DNA of 64,000 bases from Metridium senile (lineage: Eukaryota > Cnidaria > Anthozoa > Actiniaria > Metridiidae): the NCBI GenBank assembly GCA_949775045.1, contig OX459109.1:631990-695989 (forward strand). Reading direction: 5' to 3'. Under the pieces are notes generated by a model, which saw only the letters and a program-made list of their open reading frames with translations, made no database searches and was not told where the DNA came from. A program made the translations under genes and the position numbers. Below, piece after piece: positions 1 through 10,944 of this stretch; the first letter of the stretch is position 1, and the number at the start of each line of letters is the position of its first letter.

Positions 1-177
1 ATCGAACTCAAGGCAAACCGGTAACTTCTGATTTAATTTGTTAACTCTAAATATCCAATACAAAAAGAAGGAATGGACCGAAATGAATTATGGGAATACA
101 TTTAAGCCGGGCAAATGATCGAAGTGTTTTGAAAGTTTTGTAAACCTTTCACTAGAACTTGCATATTGACGAGAATA

Positions 178-817
178 ACAGCAATTTGATTCTATTCCAT
201 GGATGTAGTGTTTGCGCTCTATTCCACAGTAGCAATTTGATTCTATTTCATGGATATAGTGTTTGCTCACTATTCCAAAGCAGCAATTTGATTCTATTTT
301 ATAGATAGTGTTTGCGCTCTATTCCACAGTAGCAATTTGATTCTATTCCATGGATATAGTGTTTGCGCTCTATTCCACAGTAGCAATTTGATTCTATTTC
401 ATGGATATAGTGTTTGCTCTCTATTCCAAAGCAGCAATTTGATTCTATTTTATAGATAGTGTTTGCGCTCTATTCCACAGTAGCAATTTGATTCTATTCC
501 ATGGATATAGTGTTTGCGCTCTATTCCACAGTAGCAATTTGATTCTATTCCATGGATATAGTGTTTGCGCTCTATTCCACAGTAGCAATTTGATTCTATT
601 CCATGGATATAGTGTTTGCGCTCTATTCCACAGTAGCAATTTGATTCTATTTCATGGATATAGTGTTTGCGCTCTATTAATTATCCACAGTAGCAATTTG
701 ATTATATTTCATGGATACAGTGTTTGCGCTCTATTCTACAGTAGCAATTTGATTCTATTTCATTGATATAGTGTTTGCGCTCTATTGAATTTGATCAGTT
801 TTATTTCATGGATATAT
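178..817. repeat. 51-bp minisatellite array
   Basis: About twelve tandem copies of a roughly 51-bp unit, each containing agcaatttgattctatt and gtgtttgcgctctattcca. The first half alternates full units with 48-bp variants carrying tatagatagtg, which suggests a three-unit higher-order repeat. Because 51 is a multiple of 3, long open frames run through it on both strands (445-639 minus, 488-766 plus). They only translate the repeat and are not genes. Confidence 0.95.
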
Positions 818-986
818 ACACTGTTTTATATATAATCTGTATAATATGTGTTCTTTGAGCGTAAAATTGTGCTATATTATAGTAGTTAGCCGGAAGTTCT
901 CATGATATTATTACTATAGAGATAAACTGAAGTATTCACTTCCCTCCTCTCTCTATCCACAGGAAATGTGTTCAACTTGTTCTACA

Positions 987-1023
987 ATGGAAGAACAGTC
1001 CTTGTTTTCAACAACAACGTCAG
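987..1023 (+). CDS. Predicted first coding exon of Pax-A
   Basis: ATG at 987 opens MEEQSLFSTTTS and the exon ends with a single G before the donor gtaaag at 1024. This supplies the phase-1 base needed by the paired-domain exon at 4464, giving ...TTTSG|ERVNQLGG. A good acceptor (ctctctatccacag, ending at 962) lies just upstream, so a non-coding exon may precede it. It matches the short phase-1 first exons of the three sister genes. The weak point is the 3.4-kb intron that must be assumed. Confidence 0.5.
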
Positions 1024-4000
1024 GTAAAGAACATACATATTATTGAGACTCTCCCGGGGGTTTTAGGGAACAAGGGAATAGAAGCATATATTTTCAAAGA
1101 AAAGGGATCATTTAAAAAATATTTTTAAGGAACAAGGGAACAAAAATATGATAAAACAATAGTTTTTCGGTATCATGGGAACAAAAGATACAACTTTTTT
1201 TTAGGGAAACAGTTATTTTACTTATATATATATGGGGAAGAAGGGAGAAAATATAAAATGATTAAGGGATCAAGGTAGCATGCACCCCCTGGAAGGACTC
1301 ATAATTTTAGCGAAATGAAACAGTAAAATAATGAAATTAAGAAAATCAGAAAAACTGCAAAATTGAATATAGTACGTATCAATAATATTAAATATCAAAA
1401 TAAAGCTTGGCAAAAGTTACAAAACATTGAATTAAAAATTAGCGAAATGACACAAAAACATAAAACAGCGAAATTCCAAAACAGCGGAAGGGCAATAAAT
1501 TACTCACTGAATTAACCAAAATACTGAAAACCAATCGAACATCGAAATGGCGAAACATCAAAAATATCGAAATAACTAAATTTTTGCCAATGCAAACAAT
1601 ATAATAGTGTCGAAATAGCGAACTAACATAAAAACGAATCGAAATTATTTAAATTGTGGAACAATCATCCAGAATCAAAAGTTTTCAAATCAGTGAAATA
1701 ACGAACAGCTTTATAAGCTGTACGAACTTAGAAATCGTGCAAACAGACTACTGACACAGTCAGTCTAGACAGAAAAACAACTTTAAACTTTCCATCTCTA
1801 TTTGAATATTTAGAAATAAACTGTTTCTAGCCTCACAGATCGAGCATTCTAATTGATAAACGGAAATGATAATAATTATTAACATCATATAATTAACAGA
1901 ATAAAATTTGTAACACCGTAAAAATGTTAACTTAATTTTACTTATTTTTTTACGGTGTTACAAATTTCATTCTATATTATCTATCAGTTTATATCAAACA
2001 CCGACGCATCCTATACTAGTTTACTCGCTAGTTTCTATTTCTATTTTTATACGGTGTTACAAATTTCATTCTATTATCTATCAGTTTATATCAAACACCG
2101 ACGCATCCTATACTAGTTTACTCGCTAGTTTCTATTTCTTTACGGTGTTACAAATTTCATTCTATTACCTATCAGTTTATATCAAACACCGACGCAGCCT
2201 ATACTAGTTTACTCGCTAGTTTCCATTTATAATTATGATAATGTAATACAATGAATAATTAAAATACGTTTTAACTATAACAACAACATCAGATCGTGAC
2301 ATTATTCACATGGTACGTTCGAGAACTAGAATATCACAGCCACAGAAAAACAGAAAAACAAAAATTCACTTAACATCAGTATCTTACCCACCTTGCCTCT
2401 TAATATTCCACTTGAAGACTTTAAATGGCTTTTGAACAACTTAACTTTAACACTAAACACCCTTTTTGAGGAAGCTAACTTTTACGCTCTTAAACTGTGA
2501 AATAAAAAAGAATATCCTGTTGATGAAATAAGCTGAGAGCGATGGTTAAGTTAGAGTGTTTTTCTAACGCAAGGGTGTTGATTTAATTGATTATAATACT
2601 TTTTGCCCCAAGCCAAAACTTTCTAAATTTGTTTAACTTATAACTAGTTGATACAGCTATTTAAAACAATGTTGAGTTCTGAATAGTGCATTCCAAGATC
2701 GAAAAGGCTTGTTTATCTCAGTTTTAATTGTAAAACAAAAATGCTAACTAAATATATCTATTTGCTTAGTACTATATGGAGCTGGTATATACTGTTTGCA
2801 AATGATGAGTATTCACTAAAATATAGTAAATTATAACACTAAAAGTTGTACTTTCAACAATTACATAAGAATATACAATGCATTGCGGTATTACAATGCA
2901 CTATTCAGTATTCAACATTTTTAAAATAGCGGTATCCTATTGAGCTGGCTAGCAATTTTACCTACACTTTGTATCTAAGCACTGTCAGTAACTGCAGTTG
3001 CGTGTCAGGCTTTACGTTGGCTAGACGACATAATATTCTCTGTTACTTAATAAGAAGTGTATCATGGACGCTGCTGTTTATAATATAGCAGGTATGGCTA
3101 GGGATAGATAAAATGGAAGAGAACGATGATAGAAATTTGAATGATAAATGTGCTATAGCAACAAAATTGCAGGAACATTCTAACTCTATAATTTAATATT
3201 TTTAACGCGCAATTTCGCATATGAATATAATCAAATGCCCGTTTATGATAAAAATGATGTAGAATTCAAAACCGCGTGGCTGCAGTTTGTGCCTTATATA
3301 TGCGGTCCGTACATATAGTTAAGTGTAAAATGCATTTTAAACGATGTGAAATGCGCTATATATAAGCACACATTACATTACATACTAAACTCTCATGATT
3401 GTAAGCAGCGTGGCTGCAGTGTGCGCCGTAAGCTGTCCGTACATATAGTTAATTATAAAACGCATTTTAGACGCTGTGAAATGCGCCGTATAAGCACACA
3501 CTACATTTCAATGTACTACCTTTGAAAACGTCCAAAACCATTTCAAACGATCCATATTTCAAGTGAACGCTGTGTATCCCAAGGAAGCCTTTGAAGCAAG
3601 GCAATAAGACTGTTTCAAACTTGTGTTCCTCGCTTTTGCTCGTTGTATACAAAAAACAGCACCAATTAAGACTAATCCGGGTTTATCGGAATGAATAGAA
3701 ATATAAATATTTTACACAATATATAATCCTTTGTTTTGATTGTTTAATCAACACTATTCATAACTAATTAGTATATTTATTGTTATCAAAATTAGCTTCC
3801 TTAAATCTCTCGTGTTTCGCTATTTTGTACTAATTAGAACTATTTGTTTCAAGACCTTTCAAGGGCTTAGACGCTTTATGAAATTACTTTTATATCAATT
3901 TGCATAGAACCCAAAAAAAAACGTTTTTGTAAAATTATTAGCTTTTTGTTAAAGTTTTAATATTTTGTAGACATAGCAAAGCATTTGTACCAAAATTTTG

Positions 4001-6873
4001 AAAGAGCTTGCTATTTGTATTTTTGGTAATGGTATAAAAGAAATTCATAATGTTTAGTCTAATAATTGCTTGTGTTATTTTTGGTTCTGAATGAGATGAA
4101 CAGTTTTTTGTGTGTCTCGTGTATTGCTTTTTTTGGACGTGAATTAACGATATTTTTAGGCATAGAAAACTGAACATAATTCTAAAGGAATGTTTTTTTA
4201 GCAAAAAAAAATGTTGCTTAGAAAAAAGTGAATAAAGAAAAGAGAGAAAAGAAAAAAAAAACGAAAAGAAGAAGAGAAAAGAAAAGAAAAGAAAAGAAAA
4301 GAAAAGAAAAGAAAAGAAAAGAAAAAAATGTAAAGTAAAGTAAAGAAAAGAAAAATATCCAACCTTTCAATAGGTCTCGAACAAAAACCATTCATCACCT
4401 TGAACAACCTATTAAACGGATGTACACTACCTACTAACCATCTCCCCTCCCTCTCCCCCACAGGTGAACGAGTCAACCAACTAGGTGGCAGCTATCGTAA
4501 CGGCAAACCTCTCTCGGCTGAATTACGGGAGAAAGTGATCAAGATGTCTATGAGCGGCGTACGTCCATGTGAAATCAGCCGTCGTCTTAAAGTAACACAC
4601 GGCTGTATCAGTAAACTATTATCAAAGTTCTACAAGACAGGATCGATGAATCCTGGTCACGGTACGGCAGGAAGACCACGTGTTATCACGCCTAGGATAG
4701 AAGAACAGATTGAGAGGTGAGAGACATGCATGTGCAGTGTTGTATGATAATGATAGTGATGATGATATTGATGGTTACAACTAAACATTTTGGTGATAAT
4801 ATTGATTATAATGATGGTGATGTGATGATGATAATGATGGTGATAATAATGATGGTGATGATAATGATGGTGATAATAATGATGGTGATGATAATGATGG
4901 TGATAATAATGATGGTGATGATAATGATGGTGATAATAATGATGGTGATAATAATGATGGTGATGTGATGATGATAATGATGACAATGGAGATTATTGAT
5001 GATGGTAATGATGGTGATAAAGATGGTGATAATTATAATAATAATCACTGATAAAGTTGATGGTGAAAATGACGATAATGATGATGATGATGATGATAGT
5101 CATAATGATGATGATTATGATGATAATGGTAATAATGATGACGATAATCTACAATAATCACTTTGGCGGTTATAATGATAATGATAACAATGATTAATTT
5201 AATGAGTAATCAATAATAAAATTGCTAATGATTTAATTTTTATTACCATTGAATAATACCTGAAAGTATTTGACTTTTCACTTTACAATATTACTCCCAT
5301 TGAAATAAAACATCATCTTTCTCAGGTACAGGAAAGAACAGCCAGGAATCTTCTCCTGGGAGATACGAGAACGATTACTCCGAGAGAACGTATGCACACA
5401 CTCTACTCTCCCGTCCCTCAGTTCCATCAGCCGTTTAGTCAAGAATATAATCAAGCAGAGAGCAGAGCCAACGGAAAATCGCCCCAAGAACTCCGTTAGT
5501 TTTTCCATCAGTAATATTCTTAGTAATGATTTCCACAAGCCGAGGCATAGGATTGTACCATACACGACATGTCGACCTATAGTCTATCAATACGATAGAA
5601 CACCTACTGAAGGATTGTATATAGAAGGTGAGTAGATAGAATACTTGTTGATGATGATGATTATAGTTATAGTTGTTGTGATAGTGGTGGCGATGATAAT
5701 GATGATGATGGTGATGATGAAGATATTACTGATGGTGATAATAATGTTGCATGTTTGGGCTCAAAATCAACTTTCAAAAAACATTCTACGCTCGCCGTTA
5801 ATGGACCATAAAGGCACTCTCAACAACACCCTTTCTATATACTTGTATTTGAAATCTAGTGCTTTAAGTATGATGAAAACAGTTTGTTAACGTTTATCTG
5901 TTTCTCTAGCGACAAAGTCAAATGACTATGATAATGAAAGTCCCAAGTCAATCGGTGACAATGATCAACACAGGAATCCCAACAGCGAAATCAGAAAGCG
6001 CCGTATTCGATTTTCTGACATCCAGCTGGGATGTATGAAGAAGGCCTATGAGATGAACCCCTACCCGTCACACGAGGAGAGGGATAGACTATCGAAGATG
6101 ATGGGCGTAGATGAAGCACGGATTCAGGTATGTTGATCAGCAGATCAGTAAGTAGCAGTGAGACATGTAGCAATTAAATCAACATTATTAACAACTGAAC
6201 AACAGAGCAGTATAACAACAGTATTGATAGGTGACAATAATATCATCATCAACATCATCATCATTATCATCATCACAACGGCATCGTAATCATCATCAGT
6301 TCCATCACCATCGCCATCACCGTCTGACCATCATTATCATCACCATCATCATCATCAGTTCCATCACCATCGTCATCATCATTTGACCATCATTATCATC
6401 ACCATCATCACCATCATCAGTTCCATCACCATCGTCATCATCATCTGACCATCATTATCATCATTGTCATCATCACAGTCACTATCTTAATTACCCATGC
6501 AGATAATTTATATTATACTTAATTTATTTTATTTGCACACATATATAATAAACAAAAACATATTACAAAATTAAATACTATAAATAATAAATTAAATACA
6601 ACAATGAATTGCCCTAAAATCTAGCTACATAACAGGCTGGTCACAATACCTGTATTTATATCCTAGGTGTGGTTCTCGAACAGAAGAGCAAAGAACAAAA
6701 GAAGCCTACCCGTGACAGACTACGACAGTGTCACACAACATGTCACACAACATACACCGTTACTTCAAGATTCTTGTCATTTGTGCTACTATTATCAAGA
6801 CCATTCCCTTGTATCTGCCAATAATGGTCCCTCCAGGCTCTTATTTCCACCAGGCTATAGACCAAGTGGTTGA
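987..6873 (+). CDS. Pax-A: paired-box homeodomain transcription factor
   Basis: Nuclear DNA-binding regulator. Exons: 987-1023 (predicted), 4464-4716, 5326-5627, 5910-6127, 6667-6873; 338 aa. The paired domain (about residues 13-137) is complete. The PAI half has VRPCEISRRLKVTHGCISK, and the RED half has GIFSWEIRERLL. An octapeptide FSISNILS (156-163) is a likely Groucho-binding eh1-type motif. The homeodomain (225-284) keeps WFSNRRAK with Ser at position 50, the Pax hallmark. An extra intron splits the paired domain between R97 and Y98, and the other three genes lack it. The homeodomain core is divergent: Met at position 16 and Tyr at 20 replace the usual Leu and Phe. The C-terminal tail is about 50 aa. 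It is closest to Pax-B (HGCISKLL...TGSM.PG). Family is certain; PaxD-group membership is inferred. Introns hold GAT-rich microsatellites. Confidence 0.88.
1024..1899. other. AT-rich intron sequence of Pax-A
   Basis: No gene is visible. The stretch is A-rich on the + strand, with many loose gaaatagcgaaat-like fragments around 1430-1700 that look like a decayed short tandem repeat. Confidence 0.5.
1900..2232 (+). repeat. Rep-A array, three units
   Basis: Three tandem units of roughly 85-95 bp. Each begins tacggtgttacaaatttcat and ends with tactagtttactcgctagtt. The left edge carries an inverted copy of the start (aaatttgtaacaccgta, 1904-1920), so the array opens with a hairpin. Other copies lie at 12158, 14965/16958, 56264 and 61107. 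No coding potential. Confidence 0.92.
2233..3275. other. Intron sequence, no feature seen
   Basis: Unique-looking AT-rich sequence inside the predicted first intron of Pax-A. I see no open frame of note, no inverted repeat and no array. Confidence 0.5.
3276..3530. repeat. Two-copy direct repeat with CTGCAG motif
   Basis: Two imperfect copies, starting at about 3276 and 3409. Each has gtggctgcagt, then gtccgtacatatagttaa, then aaatgcgc and a tataagcacaca stretch. Related fragments with cactgcagc and a gcttacaa/gcttataa box occur at 20085-20330 in Pax-C intron 1, so this is a dispersed family. Confidence 0.75.
4215..4353. repeat. AAAAG microsatellite
   Basis: A purine-only run of aaaag pentamers ending about 110 bp before the paired-domain exon of Pax-A. 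Overlapping long open frames are low-complexity artefacts. Confidence 0.9.
4745..5125. repeat. GATGGTGATAAT-type microsatellite
   Basis: Runs of aatgatggtgat and gatgataatgat in Pax-A intron 2. Apparent His/Ile-rich and Met-rich frames on both strands come from the repeat. A weaker patch of the same type lies in the next intron at about 5645-5750. Confidence 0.92.
6237..6480. repeat. CAT/ATC microsatellite with 66-bp higher-order unit
   Basis: Interrupted catcat/caccatcatc runs in the homeodomain intron of Pax-A. Segments beginning cagttccatcaccatcg recur near 6297, 6357 and 6418, indicating a secondary tandem duplication of about 60 bp. Confidence 0.9.
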
Positions 6874-7089
6874 TATACAACAATTTCAAAAACGTTTGTC
6901 AAAGTGAAGGGCGATGGCACGACCGAAAGGAGTTGTGGTTACGCATACAATACGTGCGAGAGCAAAGCACAATTTCATGGGACTGGTGACTGGAATTAAT
7001 AATCAATTACAAAGACCCACAGTTCCATTCGGTCGTGCAATCTCCCCTCATCGTTCTAACTTTCTTTCTTCTAAAACATTTTTTCTTAA

Positions 7090-7680
7090 CGCGTGTAAAT
7101 CCATTGAACACGCCTTACGTTAACGCATGAACGTTAATATTCAGTTACGTTATGCAACTACTCAGAAGACATGTAAATATATTACCAATGTGCAAGCCGT
7201 ACGTAAACGCAGAAACTTTAAGACTATTACGTTATGTAACGTTATTTCTGGTAACGCATGTAAATTAATTGAACAAGCCTTGTGCAAAAAAGAAGGTTAA
7301 CACTGTTACGCTTTTACGTAACAACCACAACGCGTAATGGTTGATAGCCTTGATTTATGTGACATAAATTACCTTAGCAGGCTATTACGCTATGTAGCGA
7401 AACTCGCTTCCTTACGTTCATGCAGCCGGGATGATAGGGTTGGTACTTCCTTACATTACGCGTAACAATTTAATTGTCTTGATATTCAACAAGAATTACG
7501 TAAACTCAGAAACGTCAAGGCTGTTAACGTAATTTCTCGTAACACTTGAAAAACAACTGGACACACCCTTTAAATTAACGCAAAGTGGTTATGAACTTTA
7601 CGTAGTCTTACGTATGTGACCGTAAAGATCCGTACGTATAATATAATTGAGTAAGTTTTCACGTACGTGTATTACTTACA
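7090..7680. repeat. ACGTAA-rich degenerate repeat block
   Basis: Downstream of Pax-A there is a dense cluster of about eleven ttacgt/acgtaa motifs, including the full palindrome ttacgtaa near 7314. Segments with the order acgtaaac...cagaaac...taacg...tgtaa...gaacaagcc recur two or three times, so the block is probably a decayed tandem repeat. A regulatory role is possible but only inferred. Confidence 0.6.
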
Positions 7681-8076
7681 AAGGTTTTAAAGTTAAGTAT
7701 TTATAATCAAAACATTATTTAAAATTAAGTGTAAGATAGCAATAATTAGGATAAATCAATTCTAATAAATTTAAATGAATAAATAAACAAATCAATATAG
7801 ATAGAAGCGATTTGAAACGAACTTTAGAACTGTCCAATATTATTAATAAATCACTTCAATTAGTAAAATATAAAAAAAAAAAAAATTCTGTGCAAAAGAC
7901 GTTAGTCATACTACAAATAAAATTCAAAACGAAATCCAAACGTAATTCCTTTGTATCTTTTATGTTACTGTAAAAAGTAGATTTTAAATTCCATAAACGT
8001 TGTCGATCGAAAGTCTAAAGCCTATTCCTTCAGACCAACAGCTTTCAAACTTTATATAATTGTATAGCCGTTTTCA
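7681..8076. other. Intergenic, no feature seen
   Basis: AT-rich sequence with a short poly(A) run near 7870. Nothing gene-like. Confidence 0.5.
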
Positions 8077-8207
8077 TTAACCCGTGAAACACACTTTAGT
8101 GTATAACTCTTTAATGCACCTTAAAATATTCAACATGCATCAGTTGTGTTCCTTTGTTGTCATTTGACTATCACACCTTAACTAATACACTTTGTTTCGC
8201 GGGTTAA
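8077..8207. mobile_element. 131-bp MITE, TTAACCCGTGAAAC ends
   Basis: Terminal inverted repeats: ttaacccgtgaaac on the left and gtttcgcgggttaa on the right. The interior is non-coding. A second copy in opposite orientation lies at 17608-17727, and fragments with acactttgtttc recur at 54960-55345. Confidence 0.75.
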
Positions 8208-8736
8208 CGACAACAACTCTATAGCAAAAGTAAGTTTCACATCTTTATTGACAATTTTCCTGCACACTGCCATTTCTCTAAGTTCGCTCAGCTTCCTCCA
8301 AAACTCATCTGGTTAAAAAAGCCATTAAACGTACCTTAAAATGTCATTTGTCTTTAAACGTGCGTGGAATACTTCAAACTGCATCCTCTACTTGAATAAG
8401 TTAGCTAGCTTTCACAGAGGGACGTCTAGATATTTGAGCAAAGTAGACATTAAGGGAGTTTATTGTAGGTTTTGTTAAGCTAATTTTCCATTATCTAAGT
8501 GGTTGGTAATAGATCTTATTTTGACTTTTATTGATTGTGCCTATTTAGTTGTGATTACACTTCAATTTGTCATGTCGTTAAGGGGCTGTGACTCAGTTTA
8601 ATAATCATTATGTTCAGCCAATCTGGCTACTAGATAAAGGTTCCTGGGGTCTTTTACTTTTTACTAGCATTCTCTGTGAGCTATGATGGCAGAATTTAAA
8701 AAATAATAATAAGACGTGGGATAAGTGAAGGAATTG

Positions 8737-9125
8737 ATTGATAAACGAATAAAAAATGAATGAATAGATAAATGAATGGATGAATGAATGGATAAATGAA
8801 TGAATGAATGAAATAACAAATGAATTAATAAATTAATGAATGAATGGTAATACTAATGATAATACTGATTGCCGAGTAAATGTCTTTATGTATGGTTTAC
8901 TTTCTGGAAATGAGCAAATAAAATGACGAAGAAGGAGAAGATGAAAAACAGTTGATTAGGTGGATCAATAAATAGATGGATGAACGAATGAAAGCATAAA
9001 TGAATGAATGAAAAGATGAGTAGCGAATGACTAACTGACTGGACGGACAAAGGTGAATATAGAAGAAGGCCTGAATGAATGAATTAATGGATCAATTGAG
9101 GAAATAAATAAAATCATGAAAGAGA
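8737..9125. repeat. Degenerate ATGA-rich tract
   Basis: Imperfect gaatgaatgaat and gatgaatgg runs mixed with non-repeat sequence, typical of an old tetranucleotide microsatellite. Confidence 0.75.
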
Positions 9126-9177
9126 AAACAACCAAATCAATATAATAACCATCAAAAGGGTAACCTCAAAAAACATA

Positions 9178-9366
9178 CAAGAAGAAGAAGAAGGAGAAGA
9201 AGAAGGAGAAGAAGAAGAAAAGGAAGAACAAGAAGAAGAAGAACAATAACAAGAACAAGAAGAACAAGGAGGAGGAGAAGAAGAAGGAGAAGGAGAAGAA
9301 GAAGGAGAAGGAGAAGGAGAAGAAGAAGGAGAAGAAGAAGAAGAAGAAGAAGAAGAAGAAAAACAA
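9178..9366. repeat. GAA/GAAG polypurine microsatellite
   Basis: Almost pure gaagaagaaggagaag for about 190 bp. The Leu-rich and Phe-rich open frames on the minus strand here are artefacts of the repeat. Long homopurine tracts can form triplex DNA. Confidence 0.95.
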
Positions 9367-9637
9367 GAAAATCACCAACGTTAACATACACACAGAATGC
9401 AAGAACCATGCATTGTATAGTGACCTTGGGCTTTAATTCTCCCCATAACCCTCTAACCATGACAAACATAACATGATATGAAACCCGAATAATACTTTAC
9501 GGGATTACACTTTATTAATCGCTGCTCTATTCCATTGATAAATGACCGAACAATAACGAACTGGTAATGATATTTACAAAACTACAGTGTTACATGTACT
9601 ACAATTATAATACTCTAATTTCAATCTCTCATTTCGC

Positions 9638-9638
9638 A

Positions 9639-9669
<31 letters not shown>

Positions 9670-9670
9670 C
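9638..9670. repeat. (CA)n(TA)n dinucleotide run
   Basis: acacacacacacac followed directly by atatatatatatat. Confidence 0.9.
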
Positions 9671-10199
9671 TGAAATATGTTGTTTTACAAATAAATGTTA
9701 TTAAGTCAATATCCTAGCTATATGCTTATGGGGCGATCAGTTGAGAACATATCAGTTTAAAAAATATATTCATCTTTGAGCCTTTAACTTTATTTGTTGA
9801 ATGTTTTACAATATTTTGCTTGTAGGATAATTAAAGTACTATGAACTATTTTCTTTAGCAATAGAGGCTTTCTAGCTAGAAAGAGAACATATCTATTCAG
9901 TGTAAAAAAAAACAACTAAAAGTTATATATAGTGTAATGCTACCTTAAACAACACAAGCTGCAAGCGTTTCTATCGATGATAAACGAGCTCACGATTTCT
10001 AGAATGACTTCAGCGCTCATCTACCGTGACTTGTGTAGTCATTTACTCAAGCCCCCCTACCAGCCACTTGAGCGACGGGAGTTTAAATACTGGTTTATTG
10101 TTATACACCGGACGCATAGTGAATAATCATGCCTTAATATCATTGAAATAAACCCTTAATGCACGTATATATAGTTAAGGTTACTTTAGTAAATACAGC
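9671..10199. other. Intergenic, no feature seen
   Basis: AT-rich sequence between Pax-A and the inverted-repeat element upstream of Pax-B. No coding signal. Confidence 0.5.
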
Positions 10200-10690
10200 A
10201 CGTTTAAACATTGTTGACGTCGATCACAGCCAAAGGTACAGGCAGAATTCCACGACTGCAAAGGATGTCGGTCAATTAATGAATTCATCACAAAAAGTAT
10301 AAGAAATATACCGAAAATAGAGAGTCTTACTTACTGACGTTTGGGACGTTGGAAGGGTTTTTAGTTATACAGTGTTTGGAAGAACGTATCCTTATTGATA
10401 TTTCAGACGGTATTCTTTATTCAGAAGAAAAAGGGAAACTTATATATACACCGTATAAAAGAGAGTGTTACTTACTGACGTTTAGGATGTTAATCCTTCG
10501 TTGGAGTGAAATGGTAACTTATACACCGTATGAAAGAGAGTGTTACTTACTGACGTTTAGGACGTTAATCCTTCGTAGGAGTAAAAATGGTATCTTTAAC
10601 ACCGTGTAAAAGAGTGTCACTCTCACCTTATGCGCTATACCGACATCCTTTGCAGTCGTTGAATGTTGATTCTATAGATCGGCTGCGACA
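10200..10690. mobile_element. Inverted-repeat element with internal tandem units
   Basis: Inverted ends: cgactgcaaaggatgtcggt (ending about 10272) against accgacatcctttgcagtcg (10639 on). Between them are about three units of roughly 76 bp with ataaaagagagtgttactta and ttaatccttcgt. The ends resemble those of the element at 45838-46372, which has tgcaaaggatgttggt. Similar internal units occur at 37124-37520. No transposase; a non-autonomous element. Confidence 0.75.
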
Positions 10691-10739
10691 ACTCATTTTA
10701 AACTTGTTGTAAATAGTGACGTCAGGGCCAGTAAATGAG

Positions 10740-10835
10740 TGAAATTGCTTTACGCATGCGTGATAGAGTTTCAAGACGATGCGCATGCGTTGAAGTGGTT
10801 TTATATAAAGGACACTGAACCCGGAACACTCCTAC
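10740..10835 (+). promoter_or_regulatory. Candidate Pax-B core promoter
   Basis: A TATA box, tatataaag (10802-10810), sits 80 bp before the predicted ATG. The palindrome tgcgcatgcg (10780-10789) matches the NRF1-type consensus, and a related tacgcatgcg lies at 10751. Position and spacing suit a promoter for the exon at 10890. Use in vivo is inferred. Confidence 0.5.
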
Positions 10836-10889
10836 ATATATGCGTAGTGGAACAAGGTAACTTTGTTTAAATACAAAGTTTCTGAGAAG

Positions 10890-10944
10890 ATGATGATTTC
10901 AGAGGAAGAAATTCAGCAGGTTTACTGGAGAGCGACACAGTGTT
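10890..10944 (+). CDS. Predicted first coding exon of Pax-B
   Basis: Two ATGs in frame at 10890 and 10893 open MMISEEEIQQVYWRATQC, ending with a lone T before the strong donor gtaagt (10945). The phase-1 end fits the exon at 12572 (T|AT gives Tyr, then PWRVNQLGG). A TATA box lies upstream. No similarity support is available for these 18 residues. Confidence 0.5.

Noticed and set aside
488..766. Open frames on both strands of the first repeat
   Set aside because: A 51-bp unit keeps every stop-free frame open. No splice or start context and no conserved non-repeat part.
178..817. CRISPR-like array
   Set aside because: There are no unique spacers between conserved repeats, and the sequence is eukaryotic. 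It is a minisatellite.
9152..9469. Leu-rich and Phe-rich minus-strand frames
   Set aside because: Direct translation of the GAA microsatellite.
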